Notes: generated by a model from the letters alone, not told the origin. DNA of 64,000 nt from Enterocloster alcoholdehydrogenati (GCF_013282095.1 NZ_BLTJ01000009.1:1-64000); one strand, 5' to 3'; shown: positions 8,128-14,882, numbered from the stretch's first letter. Numbers and translations: made by a program.

Positions 8128-8349
8128 TCACAGCGCGATCACGCCATATGCCACCAGAAACAGCACCACTGATTCCGCTCCCAGCAGAAACGCCATCGCC
8201 GCGGCCAGGTTCCACGCCCAGCGGTTGTCCTGGCGGTATCTCTGAAGCTCATCCCCTACCAGGCCGCCCAGTGCCAGGATGTCGTCATATTCCTCCGGGG
8301 TGATGGTGATGGGGGCCTCTGGCTGGGGGGTATGTTTGATTACTTCCAT
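8128..8349 (-). CDS. Small single-pass membrane phage protein
   Basis: 73 residues. A soluble N-terminal half includes an ITPEEYDDILALGG stretch, and one or two hydrophobic segments fill residues 46-73 (WNLAAAMAFLLGAESVVLFL). AAAGGAC lies before the ATG. It follows the 53-aa gene after a 22-nt gap. Function unknown. Confidence 0.6.
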   Translation of the reverse strand: MEVIKHTPQPEAPITITPEEYDDILALGGLVGDELQRYRQDNRWAWNLAAAMAFLLGAESVVLFLVAYGVIAL

Positions 8350-8371
8350 AGCTTGTCCTTTCTGACCGCTC

Positions 8372-8533
8372 TCAGGCGGTCTTAGCTTTTTTTCTCATTT
8401 GGGCCACTGCCATGACCTGTTCCTGCATGGCGTATGCGACCTTCTTAAGCTCCTCAGGGCTGAGGGAATCCATTGGGACATCCTGCCCTGTATTTCCTAT
8501 GTCGATGTAATTTGTGAAGCCGTATTCCCTCAC
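8372..8533 (-). CDS. Tiny phage protein with GTG start (53 aa)
   Basis: A GTG start follows the strong site AAGGAGGTGG. The product begins MREYGFTNYIDIGNTGQDV, contains SPEELKKVAYAMQEQV and ends in a basic tail KKAKTA. It fills what would otherwise be an empty gap between the antirepressor and the membrane protein. Composition and start signal both argue for a real gene; function unknown. Confidence 0.65.
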   Translation of the reverse strand: MREYGFTNYIDIGNTGQDVPMDSLSPEELKKVAYAMQEQVMAVAQMRKKAKTA

Positions 8534-8596
8534 TACAACCACCTCCTTCCTGATTCTATGCCTTATGGGCTGTACAACTTACGTTGTCCACCCTAC

Positions 8597-9325
8597 CTAA
8601 GCTACTCCAAAATTCATTTGGGCATTGGCTATTTCAATTAGTTCTTCCAAAAATGTAGGAGCCTCGTAGCAGTCAATCAGCTCATGGGCATCCGCTATGT
8701 ACTTCCGTTTCAGCGCCTTATAAGACTTCGGCCGTCCGCTGTCATCATAAATACCGAACTCCCTCTTGATCTGATCGTAAATATCCCGGTACACCTTGGA
8801 ACGAATTTCTGTATCCTTATAAGCTTCTGACTGCTTTCCTCCTAATACAGACACGCCTTTGCGCTTAACATGACTGGACAGCTCGTCCGCTTCGGAACCA
8901 TATAGAGGAATGTCATATTCCAGCTTATCCATACGCTGCTCCATCTTAACCTGCTTCTGATCGATCATCAGAATGGCTTTCATTTCAGTGGACAGATTAG
9001 GATTCTCGTAATATCCGTTTTGCCGGATAGCTGGGAGAACCTCATCAAACACCCAGCTTTCAAAACGTTCTGCTGATTCTAACTTGCTGTGTGTAATAAG
9101 GCGGTACATATCACCCTCTCCAATAAAATTCACATCCTGCATTTTCCCGCTGATAGGGGTAGAACGTTTCGTTATAGCCCTGCAATGGTCATTGATTGCT
9201 TTGTTAGGGTTTGTATATCCCAATGCCTTTGCTACATCACTTGCCATAAAGTATGGCTTTCCATCAATCTCGACCGTTCTGATTTGACCGAACTCCTCAT
9301 TGTTAAAAATCTGTAACTCGTGCAT
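8597..9325 (-). CDS. Phage antirepressor, Bro-N domain plus ORF6C-like C-terminus
   Basis: 242 residues. Residues 1-110 are a Bro-N domain (VEIDGKPYFMASDVAKALGYTN, ESWVFDEVLPAIRQNGYY). The C-terminal part includes VYRDIYDQIKREFGI, as in ORF6C antirepressor tails. Such proteins antagonise or replace phage repressors. It lies downstream of the first control region and is the first of two Bro-N proteins in this prophage. Confidence 0.9.
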   Translation of the reverse strand: MHELQIFNNEEFGQIRTVEIDGKPYFMASDVAKALGYTNPNKAINDHCRAITKRSTPISGKMQDVNFIGEGDMYRLITHSKLESAERFESWVFDEVLPAIRQNGYYENPNLSTEMKAILMIDQKQVKMEQRMDKLEYDIPLYGSEADELSSHVKRKGVSVLGGKQSEAYKDTEIRSKVYRDIYDQIKREFGIYDDSGRPKSYKALKRKYIADAHELIDCYEAPTFLEELIEIANAQMNFGVA

Positions 9326-9359
9326 TTTGTGTTTCCTCCTTTCTAACCTTTAAACTGCC

Positions 9360-9388
9360 TTGTCTTTTCTTCCCCTCCGCCCTATACT
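9360..9388 (+). promoter_or_regulatory. Sigma-A promoter for the 57-aa plus-strand gene
   Basis: TTGTCT at 9,360-9,365 and TATACT at 9,383-9,388, separated by exactly 17 nt. The predicted start is about 50 nt ahead of the TTG-started gene at 9,439. It points against the surrounding minus-strand operon. Confidence 0.55.
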
Positions 9389-9438
9389 GTACTCACAGGC
9401 CCCGCTAGGCCGAGTACCAAAGAAAGGGGGAAATTGTT

Positions 9439-9612
9439 TTGACTAAAGAAACTGCCAAAATACTTGAAGACGCTATTTTGAAACGTATGGAAGAAATTTA
9501 TCCGGAAGACAAAAGCGAGGATTACGCTCTTGCAAATGTCATTGCTCAAATTTCTGCCCGAACTGCTGTTGTTGCAATTTCTGAATATGAAAAGCTTAAT
9601 CAAGATGATTGA
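9439..9612 (+). CDS. Small acidic/helical protein on the opposite strand (57 aa)
   Basis: A TTG start follows AAAGGGGG by about eight bases. The product begins MTKETAKILEDAILKRMEEIY and is a mostly helical, soluble protein ending KLNQDD. It has its own promoter and is the only plus-strand gene inside the early operon. Its 3' end overlaps the end of the convergent minus-strand gene by 17 bp. The antisense open frame here is hydrophobic and unconvincing. No family recognised. Confidence 0.55.
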   Translation: MTKETAKILEDAILKRMEEIYPEDKSEDYALANVIAQISARTAVVAISEYEKLNQDD

Positions 9613-9784
9613 CTACAACCTTTTTTAATTCTTCAGCAAGTGCACTTGAAATATCGCTACCTCTTAACTGAGCTTTGATATTTTCAGAGAATCTTATCGG
9701 CTGGCTTTGAACTTGTCCTTCAAGGTCAGCTACTCTTTTTTCAAGAGCATCCCACTTCTTTTTTGAAATCCACACCTCTCTCAC
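9596..9784 (-). CDS. Small coiled-coil phage protein (about 60 aa)
   Basis: Residues ISKKKWDALEKRVADLEGQVQS form a short coiled coil, common in small phage proteins of this position. Two GTG starts are possible, at 9,784 or 9,775; the second is better spaced from GGGAGGTGA. It overlaps the preceding gene by 4 nt. Function unknown. Confidence 0.6.
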   Translation of the reverse strand: MREVWISKKKWDALEKRVADLEGQVQSQPIRFSENIKAQLRGSDISSALAEELKKVVVNHLD

Positions 9785-9960
9785 CTCCCTTCCTCTGATT
9801 TCCCGGAAGCTTTTGCACTTCTCTTTGCTTTCGCTTCCTTTTTCTTACTCATGGCAGCGGCCGTATTGATGGTTCCCATCATGTAGCCTTTTTCGTACTG
9901 ATCCATTCCCGGAAGTACCTCTGCCAATGTATTAAGAATTTTTTGCTGTTTCTCCGACAT
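9781..9960 (-). CDS. Small phage early protein (59 aa)
   Basis: Begins MSEKQQKILNTLAEVLPGM behind AAAGGAGACGATCACA, and ends in a Lys/Ser-rich tail (KKKEAKAKRSAKASG). It is the first gene after the minus-strand promoter at 10,012-10,040, the position usually held by a Cro-like or early regulatory protein, although no helix-turn-helix is evident. Confidence 0.65.
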   Translation of the reverse strand: MSEKQQKILNTLAEVLPGMDQYEKGYMMGTINTAAAMSKKKEAKAKRSAKASGKSEEGR

Positions 9961-10011
9961 TGTGATCGTCTCCTTTCTGCGCTTGTGAGGCGCTTTTTTG
10001 TTTCTGAGAAT

Positions 10012-10040
10012 ATAATACATCACAAAAACAAATTTGTCAA
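10012..10040 (-). promoter_or_regulatory. Early leftward promoter (sigma-A)
   Basis: On the minus strand TTGACA (10,040-10,035) and TATTAT (10,017-10,012) are separated by 17 nt. One operator half-site lies inside the spacer, so a bound repressor would block it. Confidence 0.75.
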
Positions 10041-10081
10041 CATTCATTTTTGTTTTTGTGAAGTTTTTTGTTTTTGTGAAG
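10021..10081. promoter_or_regulatory. Operator repeats of the first repressor
   Basis: A 12-bp element, TTTGTTTTTGTG, occurs twice in direct orientation (ending 10,060 and 10,078, each followed by AAG) and once inverted (10,021-10,032). The first direct copy and the inverted copy form a palindrome around the minus promoter. They are the obvious candidates for binding by the repressor at 10,144. Confidence 0.65.
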
Positions 10082-10088
10082 TTTTTTC

Positions 10089-10117
10089 TTGACTAAACAA
10101 CTGAGGGGTTGTATAAT
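10089..10117 (+). promoter_or_regulatory. Repressor maintenance promoter (sigma-A)
   Basis: TTGACT at 10,089-10,094 and TATAAT at 10,112-10,117 with a 17-nt spacer. It sits 27 bp before the repressor ATG and adjoins the operator repeats. Confidence 0.8.
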
Positions 10118-10143
10118 CTTATATAGAAAGCGAGGTGAGCTGA

Positions 10144-10518
10144 ATGACTACCGGCGAACGAATTAAGAAATTAAGAAAAGACTTAGATTTAACACAGCAA
10201 AAATTCGGTGAACGTCTTGGAATTAAAGGAAATACAGTAGCGCAATATGAATTAGGACGTAACGAGCCTATAGATGCAGTTTTATCCCTTATATGTAAGG
10301 AATTCCACGTTAATGAAGAATGGCTTCGCACTGGATCTGGCAATATGTTTGTAGAGCAAAGCGACGATGCTCAAATCGCTTCATTTATTGGAGATATCCT
10401 TAAAGATGAAGAAGAATCTTTCAAAAGGCGCCTAATCTCTGGCCTTGCAGCCTTAGATCAAAATGGCTGGGACGTTCTGGAGAAATTTTTGGATTCTATC
10501 CAAAAGAAAAAGGACTAG
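10144..10518 (+). CDS. Cro/CI-type phage repressor (XRE HTH)
   Basis: 124 residues. The N-terminal helix-turn-helix reads GERIKKLRKDLDLTQQKFGERLGIKGNTVAQYELGR, followed by a helical C-terminal part without an S24 peptidase domain. It should therefore not self-cleave in response to RecA. Divergent promoters and three operator repeats lie directly upstream. It is likely controlled by antirepressor proteins rather than by the SOS pathway (inference). Confidence 0.85.
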   Translation: MTTGERIKKLRKDLDLTQQKFGERLGIKGNTVAQYELGRNEPIDAVLSLICKEFHVNEEWLRTGSGNMFVEQSDDAQIASFIGDILKDEEESFKRRLISGLAALDQNGWDVLEKFLDSIQKKKD

Positions 10519-10534
10519 GCGTCACCCTAGTCCT
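10500..10534 (-). terminator. Rho-independent terminator for the 33-aa gene, inside the repressor 3' end
   Basis: A perfect 9-bp inverted repeat, AGGACTAGG / CCTAGTCCT (10,511-10,519 and 10,526-10,534) with a 6-nt loop. Read on the minus strand it is followed by TTTTTCTTTT. It overlaps the stop codons of both convergent genes. Confidence 0.7.
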
Positions 10535-10623
10535 AAAATCGCTTTGATATAGCAGTAAATCAAATGTAATCTACGGTTGTCTGCTTTGTCAAGCATTTCA
10601 ATAATAAGTGTTTTATAATCCAT
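10522..10623 (-). CDS. Micro-protein (33 aa)
   Basis: Begins MDYKTLIIEMLDKADNRRL and ends IKAILGLG. GGGGAGAG lies upstream of the ATG and a terminator overlaps the stop. Short helical proteins with this pattern are frequent in Clostridia phage and host loci. Function unknown. Confidence 0.6.
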   Translation of the reverse strand: MDYKTLIIEMLDKADNRRLHLIYCYIKAILGLG

Positions 10624-10679
10624 ATGACATCTCTCCCCAAATAGCACGTTTACTAAAAATTGCGGAACGGATTATGTGA

Positions 10680-10865
10680 TTATGCGAGCAACACCGATAA
10701 AATCTGCATTGCTCCATTTACGAATACTGCCCCTATAAGGCTGTAATACGCACCATCAATATTTCGGCACTTGGTTTTCACTGCGATATATAATCCTTTA
10801 AAGAAAAGCACAAGGCCTACAACAAAGAAAACTACTAGAGTCACAAGAACCACATATCCTAGCAC
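10680..10865 (-). CDS. Small two-helix membrane protein (61 aa)
   Basis: The start is taken as the GTG after AGGGAGG; an ATG 19 codons earlier would give a cysteine- and arginine-rich leader lying in the antirepressor gene. Two hydrophobic segments (about residues 3-26 and 40-60) are separated by a basic loop KTKCRNIDG. Possibly a superinfection or lysogeny accessory protein; not assignable. Confidence 0.55.
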   Translation of the reverse strand: MLGYVVLVTLVVFFVVGLVLFFKGLYIAVKTKCRNIDGAYYSLIGAVFVNGAMQILSVLLA

Positions 10866-10885
10866 TATATTCTGACCTCCCTTCC

Positions 10886-11725
10886 TCAGTCTCTGCCTGC
10901 ATTGCGGTACACTACTGTACAAACCTTTTGATTTCCCTTTGAATTTTCATAAGGAATTCTTGTTGGGTAGTTGTTTTCTGCCAGCCACGATCTCATATCT
11001 TTCAAAACGGATGGCTTGTACTGAATCGTTACATCATCATGTCCATTCCGACTAAATGCTGTAGTGATGATCTCGCTGTCTGGTATATGTAATTTCTTGA
11101 TAATAACGCTTACGGCCTGATTGTGTGGATTGTTATTAGTGGAATAGATCCCCAGTTCCCTGGCTATCTCTGTACAATCATAAAGCTTTGGCATGGTCTC
11201 TTTATCCGTTATCAGAGGAGCCTTTACCTCGTATCCCAGATCTGTATACAGGCGTTTTACCTCAGCAGCAATAAATACAGGTTCAACTTTTGCCTTTTCC
11301 AAAACGCTCATGACATTTTTAACCATCATGTTAGCTGAGGATAATGCGGTACGGTTCGATTTGTTCTTTTTAGCTTTTGGCATTTCATAAGAACCTGTTT
11401 CGCGGAGCGTGGGAAGGACTTCATCAGTTACCCAATCGGTAAAGGCTTCTGCATTTGGTTTGCGGCTCTTAAAGACCAGCTTATACACACCGCTCTCGGT
11501 GAGGAAATTCTCTCCGGCGTTGTTCAGTTTTCGGAAGTTGGTTAAACCGACATCCGAATTTTTCACCTTTACAACCTGCTTTTTATTCATCTTGCTCATG
11601 TGATCCTTCACAGTTCCAGGTGCCATCTCAAGACACTCCCCCACATGATACGGATTAAAAAGTACGGCTCCATTCAATTCAAATACTTCTACTTCGTGAC
11701 CTTCAAAAATCATTAACTCGTGCAT
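10886..11725 (-). CDS. Second phage antirepressor (Bro-N domain)
   Basis: 279 residues. Bro-N residues 1-115 include LNGAVLFNPYHVGECLEM and TDWVTDEVLPTLRETGSY. The C-terminal domain (about 150-279) has helical elements and IKKLHIPDSEI, typical of antirepressor tails. It is the second gene of the leftward operon that starts with the DUF739 protein. A palindrome resembling the repressor-2 operators lies just before it. Confidence 0.88.
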   Translation of the reverse strand: MHELMIFEGHEVEVFELNGAVLFNPYHVGECLEMAPGTVKDHMSKMNKKQVVKVKNSDVGLTNFRKLNNAGENFLTESGVYKLVFKSRKPNAEAFTDWVTDEVLPTLRETGSYEMPKAKKNKSNRTALSSANMMVKNVMSVLEKAKVEPVFIAAEVKRLYTDLGYEVKAPLITDKETMPKLYDCTEIARELGIYSTNNNPHNQAVSVIIKKLHIPDSEIITTAFSRNGHDDVTIQYKPSVLKDMRSWLAENNYPTRIPYENSKGNQKVCTVVYRNAGRD

Positions 11726-11752
11726 CTCATTTTTTCTCCTTGAAATTCAATA

Positions 11753-11971
11753 TTATTGAACTTTTTGTGTAAAAAAATATTTTTGAATCTCCTCGTTTTT
11801 TATCTTTAGTAGCTTCGTAGCTCGTGTGATTTCTGGTTGCTTCCAAAATACCTGATTACTTAATTTTAATGAACAGGTTCTTTGCGACCATCCCATTGCT
11901 GCTGCAAATAATTGCTGTTTTCCATAACACTCAATTATCCTCCCCCTTAATTTACTATAATCATATGACAA
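11753..11971 (-). CDS. DUF739-like phage regulator (Cro position)
   Basis: 72 residues from a TTG start after GAGAGGTGAT. It begins MSYDYSKLRGRIIECYGKQ and contains AAAMGWSQRTCSLKLSN, a helix-turn-helix, ending YFFTQKVQ as usual for DUF739 proteins. As the first gene of the leftward operon opposite the S24 repressor, it is the likely Cro equivalent. Confidence 0.8.
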   Translation of the reverse strand: MSYDYSKLRGRIIECYGKQQLFAAAMGWSQRTCSLKLSNQVFWKQPEITRATKLLKIKNEEIQKYFFTQKVQ

Positions 11972-12012
11972 ATATATCACCTCTCTTTTGCTCAATTTTT
12001 TTGAACATAATA

Positions 12013-12042
12013 ATATTAACAAACCACACTCTATCTTGTCAA
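12013..12042 (-). promoter_or_regulatory. Leftward promoter of the second control region
   Basis: On the minus strand TTGACA (12,042-12,037) and TAATAT (12,018-12,013) with an 18-nt spacer. It would drive the DUF739 gene and antirepressor 2. Confidence 0.65.
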
Positions 12043-12073
12043 TAGATTTATTCAAAATAATTGAATTTTTATC

Positions 12074-12102
12074 TTGAACTTTTGTTCAATGCGTGTTATT
12101 AT
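12074..12102 (+). promoter_or_regulatory. Promoter of the S24 repressor
   Basis: TTGAAC (12,074-12,079) and TATTAT (12,097-12,102) with a 17-nt spacer. The -35 box is one arm of a perfect 16-bp palindrome, consistent with autoregulation. Confidence 0.65.
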
Positions 12103-12130
12103 TATTACATCAAATAAAAGGAGATTCATT

Positions 12131-12994
12131 ATGAAGACTACGACTGCTAATCGGCTAAAAAAAGTCATGGACCAGAATGGTCTTAGGCAAGTTGACATTT
12201 TAAAAAAAGCCGAACCATATTGTAAGAAATTTGGTGTCAAGTTAGGTCGCAATGACTTATCACAATATATTTCTGGAAAAGTATCTCCTGGACAAGAAAA
12301 ATTAACTGTACTCGCTTTAGCATTAAACGTTTCTGAGGCATGGCTCATGGGTTTTGACGTTCCTATGGAAAGAATTGATCCCGAATTATTGCAGTTGCAA
12401 AAAGAGTCCCGTAAAAATTTTGCTGAGAAATGGAATATTCAATATTATGAAAAACAATTATTGAAATATTTCACTCAGCTAATTGATGAAAACAAAAAAA
12501 GAGCCATTCGATATACAGAGAATCTCTGTAATGTTCAAAAAATGGAAGAAGAACAAGGATATAAATACATCCAGTCCCCAACTTCTGCCACCATTGTTGA
12601 ATTTCACCCTAAGCAGGAAAGCAAGATTATTGCCCTCCCTTACTTCCGGGCCGGCGCATCCGCAGGAACAGGGATCTTTATTCTTGGAAATGAGGCAGAG
12701 GACGAAATAGAGCTTCCGGCTCTGCCAGAGTACGAAGCGGCTGATTTTGCTATTGATGTGAATGGTGACAGCATGGAACCTGATTTTTCCAATGAGGACA
12801 TTGCTCTGGTACAAAGGGATGCTGAAATGTATGTTGGAGATATTGGCGTGTTTATAGTGAATGGGGATGCTTTTATTAAAGAATTAGGCGAAAAGGAACT
12901 TATTTCCAAAAATAAGGAATATAAAAATATTCCCATACGTGAAAACGACAATGTGGTTTGTATGGGGAAAGTAATCGGAAAAGTAATATATTGA
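12131..12994 (+). CDS. LexA/CI-like phage repressor with S24 peptidase domain
   Basis: 287 residues. An N-terminal helix-turn-helix domain (about 1-75) is followed by a linker and a C-terminal S24 domain. The catalytic serine is in NGDSMEPD (Ser214) and the lysine in DAFIKEL (Lys250). An Ala174-Gly175 pair in YFRAGASAG is the likely self-cleavage site. This repressor should respond to RecA/SOS, unlike the short repressor at 10,144. The ATG follows AAAAGGAG. Its last eight codons are duplicated downstream at 13,520. Confidence 0.9.
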   Translation: MKTTTANRLKKVMDQNGLRQVDILKKAEPYCKKFGVKLGRNDLSQYISGKVSPGQEKLTVLALALNVSEAWLMGFDVPMERIDPELLQLQKESRKNFAEKWNIQYYEKQLLKYFTQLIDENKKRAIRYTENLCNVQKMEEEQGYKYIQSPTSATIVEFHPKQESKIIALPYFRAGASAGTGIFILGNEAEDEIELPALPEYEAADFAIDVNGDSMEPDFSNEDIALVQRDAEMYVGDIGVFIVNGDAFIKELGEKELISKNKEYKNIPIRENDNVVCMGKVIGKVIY

Positions 12995-13018
12995 ATCGCC
13001 TCTGGCGTTTTAATAAAA
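12968..13018 (+). repeat. Boundary repeat, copy A (repressor 3' end plus spacer)
   Basis: Covers the last codons of the S24 repressor (KVIGKVIY-stop) and the following AATCGCC-N4-GCGTTTTAATAAAA. Copy B is at 13,520-13,569 (about 50 bp, few differences) and a shorter copy C, only the second half, at 14,433-14,460. Each copy immediately precedes a separate cargo unit. Confidence 0.75.
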
Positions 13019-13041
13019 ATCAAAAGAAAGAGGAAATAGGT

Positions 13042-13473
13042 ATGAGTATGATTAAATGCCCCGAATGTGGGAAAGAGATCAGCACAAAAGCTAAGTCTTG
13101 TCCGAATTGCGGATATCCACTCTCTAAAAAACATAGCGAACGCCAAAGCAAATATTATGTTTTTAATGTAATCCTGATCGTGTTTGGGATATTGATGGCA
13201 CTCGCAGTCTTAAAAAGCAACGGAGGACTTCAGCAAAATCTTAATGCAGCACTAATTAGTTGGGCTTTAATTATTGGGGGTGTATTTTTCCTGACAGCGT
13301 TTAAAAAGAAGAATAAAGTTTTGATTTTAGTCGCTTCTGTTTTTTACGCATTGTCTTTCATTGCAGCCCTACGATCAATCCAAATTGCTCCCGCGTACTT
13401 AATGCTGGAGATTGCTATTGGTCTTGTACTTATTGGTAATATTGCTTTTGCCAAAAAAAATAGCATTATCTAA
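13042..13473 (+). CDS. Zinc-ribbon protein with four membrane helices
   Basis: 143 residues. An N-terminal zinc ribbon, CPECGKEI and CPNCGYPL, is followed by a charged linker and four hydrophobic segments from about residue 38 to the end. The start ATG follows AGAGGAAATAGG. It is the first cargo gene between the repressor and the integrase, lying between boundary repeats A and B. Many lysogenic-conversion or superinfection-exclusion proteins are small membrane proteins, but no function is assigned. Confidence 0.7.
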   Translation: MSMIKCPECGKEISTKAKSCPNCGYPLSKKHSERQSKYYVFNVILIVFGILMALAVLKSNGGLQQNLNAALISWALIIGGVFFLTAFKKKNKVLILVASVFYALSFIAALRSIQIAPAYLMLEIAIGLVLIGNIAFAKKNSII

Positions 13474-13475
13474 AT

Positions 13476-13510
13476 GCAAAAACCGCCCCTGCGCCAACAG
13501 GAACGGCTTT
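13476..13510 (+). terminator. Terminator, first copy of an exact 35-bp repeat
   Basis: Hairpin from AAAACCG-CCCCTG to CAGG-AA-CGGCTTT, just after the zinc-ribbon gene. An identical 35-bp copy follows the AbiF gene at 16,009-16,043, so the terminator itself has been duplicated or both units share an ancestor. Confidence 0.6.
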
Positions 13511-13519
13511 AAATTAAAG

Positions 13520-13569
13520 AAAGTAATTGGAAAAGTAATATATTGAATCGCCTATGCGTTTTAATAAAG
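13520..13569 (+). repeat. Boundary repeat, copy B: duplicated S24 repressor 3' end
   Basis: Contains codons for KVIGKVIY and a stop, then AATCGCC...GCGTTTTAATAAA, matching copy A. It is a scar of a repressor gene end without the rest of the gene, and precedes the toxin gene. Confidence 0.7.
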
Positions 13570-13610
13570 TAAACCAACGATTAGTGTTTTTACAGAATGG
13601 TGGTGACCTA

Positions 13611-13847
13611 TTGGAAATACAATATTCTAAACAAGCAATCAAATTTTTAAAGAAACAAGACCTGCCGACCAGAAAGCGTATCATAACTGTAGTCAATGCA
13701 CTTCCTGTCGGAGATGTAAAATCTTTGCAAGGACGCTCTGGATACTGCCTCCTGATTAGTGACCATAGAGTAATTTTCGATAAAGAAGGAAATATTCTCT
13801 ATATTGAAAAAATTGATAACCGTGGACAAGTTTATAAAGGAGTGTGA
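13611..13847 (+). CDS. RelE/ParE-superfamily toxin
   Basis: 78 residues from a TTG start after GGTGGTGAC. The pattern LEIQYSKQAIKFLKKQD, ...LQGRSGYCLLISDHRVIFDKEGNILYIEKIDNRGQVYKG is that of RelE-type mRNA interferases (Arg in the GRSGYCLL-D-RVIF strands). The gene precedes its antitoxin, the reverse of the usual relBE order. It lies in the prophage cargo zone after boundary repeat B. Confidence 0.85.
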   Translation: MEIQYSKQAIKFLKKQDLPTRKRIITVVNALPVGDVKSLQGRSGYCLLISDHRVIFDKEGNILYIEKIDNRGQVYKGV

Positions 13848-13852
13848 TTTAT

Positions 13853-14098
13853 ATGACTGCAATAAAAGAGCGTATTGTAGGTGCTGTCTCCCTGATGAGC
13901 GATCAGGAGGCTGCTGTATTTTGGAAGTTAATCCAGAACCGCTATATTATCACTCCCAAGACCCAAGATGCCTGGGATAGTGTTGAGGAAATCGAACCTG
14001 ACGAATTTGATCTGGCTATGCTCAGAGAAATAGAAAATGATCCTGATTGCCACGAGTTTGTTTCCTCCAAAGATGCCATGGATGAGCTTGGTTTGTAA
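13853..14098 (+). CDS. Antitoxin partner of the RelE-type toxin
   Basis: About 81 residues, acidic (EEIEPDEFDLAMLREIENDPDCHEF), starting just after the toxin stop; the AAGGAG site sits inside the toxin's last codons. A GTG at 13,844 overlapping the toxin stop is an alternative start. The helical N-terminus (ERIVGAVSLMSDQEAAVFWKL) could dimerise, and the acidic C-terminus fits a toxin-wrapping tail. Identified mainly by position and charge. Confidence 0.75.
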   Translation: MTAIKERIVGAVSLMSDQEAAVFWKLIQNRYIITPKTQDAWDSVEEIEPDEFDLAMLREIENDPDCHEFVSSKDAMDELGL

Positions 14099-14116
14099 TA
14101 AAGCAAGTAAAAACCT

Positions 14117-14135
14117 CCCCTGCCTCGCGCAGGGG
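14117..14135 (+). terminator. Hairpin after the toxin-antitoxin pair
   Basis: CCCCTGC and GCAGGGG with a 5-nt loop. No following T-run, so termination would be weak; it resembles the core of the 35-bp terminator repeats (CCCCTG...CAGG). Confidence 0.4.
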
Positions 14136-14207
14136 CCGCCACCTTGACAATATAATATACTTAACCGAGCAGCCGGGAGGGCGTGCGTGCCATCCATCCT
14201 GAATCTT

Positions 14208-14420
14208 GACAGGAGGATGATGCTGAAAGTGGGGAAATTGTTATCGCAACTATAAATGGTACAGATGCAACCTGTAAGCGGTTAAGAAAAATACCGGGAT
14301 GGAATTGAATTAATTTCCTTCAACCCGTCCTATGACCCCATGTTCTACAGCAACGAGGATATAGAAACAAAACCTGTTCGCATTGTAGGAAAAGTTGTGG
14401 AGCTGAGAGGGAAATTTTAA
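14208..14420 (+). pseudogene. Frameshifted C-terminal fragment of a second S24-type repressor
   Basis: In one frame the DNA encodes EDDAESGEIVIATINGTDAT then CKRLRK, and after a one-base shift near 14,290 YRDGIELISFNPSYDPMFYS and finally VRIVGKVVELRGKF with a stop. This is the catalytic-lysine half of an S24 repressor (K in TCKRLRK), unlike the intact repressor at 12,131 in sequence. The N-terminal half is missing. It is followed by boundary repeat C, just as the intact repressor is followed by copy A. Confidence 0.8.
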
Positions 14421-14432
14421 AGCGTTTAAATT

Positions 14433-14460
14433 AAAATCGCCGCTAGCGTTTTAATAAAAT
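14433..14460 (+). repeat. Boundary repeat, copy C
   Basis: AATCGCC-N4-GCGTTTTAATAAAA, matching copies A and B downstream of the repressor stop codons, here placed after the repressor remnant and before the AbiF cargo unit. Confidence 0.6.
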
Positions 14461-14474
14461 AATGGAGGTTCACT

Positions 14475-14882
14475 ATGATTAATGAGGAAATGATAAAAAA
14501 ATACGGTGTTGATTTTATAGGAAATGTAATACGAATTATTGATAATAGAACCCTTCTGGTAAATACCGGGCGGGGAGATTTAAGTGTTGGCCAAACAATC
14601 CAAGTCTACGAACCCGGCGAAGAAATCATGGACCTTGATGGCACTGTTCTTAGTAACTATTGCTTCATTAAAGATGAACTTGAGGTTATTCAGGTAGAAG
14701 ATACCTATTCCGTTTGTCAAAAGCAAAAAGCTATTACCAAAAACATCAGTTTCGCCTTATCCCCTCTTTTGGAAACAAAAAGAACCGACTATATACCTTT
14801 AAATATTGATGAATCCGATATTCAGGAATTAAAACCAAAAGACCCCTTAGTACGAGTCGGAGACCCAATAAAATTAGCTTGA
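14475..14882 (+). CDS. Unknown cargo protein upstream of AbiF (135 aa)
   Basis: Begins MINEEMIKKYGVDFIGNVIR behind AATGGAGG. It is beta-rich with GRGDLSVGQTIQVYEPG, resembling an OB or SH3-like small barrel, and ends DPLVRVGDPIKLA. No transmembrane helix or signal peptide. The -35 box of the RNA promoter overlaps its stop codon, so the AbiF unit was placed directly against it. Function not known; it might be part of the defence unit or an independent moron. Confidence 0.65.
   Translation: MINEEMIKKYGVDFIGNVIRIIDNRTLLVNTGRGDLSVGQTIQVYEPGEEIMDLDGTVLSNYCFIKDELEVIQVEDTYSVCQKQKAITKNISFALSPLLETKRTDYIPLNIDESDIQELKPKDPLVRVGDPIKLA

Larger units (their letters stand above)
11746..12089. promoter_or_regulatory. 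Palindromic operator set of the S24 repressor
   Basis: Four inverted repeats share TTGAA/TTCAA half-sites: 11,746-11,760 (TTCAA-N5-TTGAA), 11,992-12,006, about 12,050-12,066 (ATTCAA-N5-TTGAAT) and 12,074-12,089 (TTGAAC-N4-GTTCAA). The last overlaps the -35 box of the repressor promoter. The half-site orientation differs between them, so which are true operators is uncertain. Confidence 0.55.

Noticed and set aside
9382-9603. Minus-strand frame opposite the 57-aa gene
   Set aside because: Phe/Asn/Ser-rich with no ribosome site; the plus-strand frame has promoter, ribosome site and normal composition.
14129-14170. TTGACA followed by TATAATAT at 14,144-14,160 as a promoter
   Set aside because: The two boxes are only a few bases apart, far short of the 16-18 nt needed.
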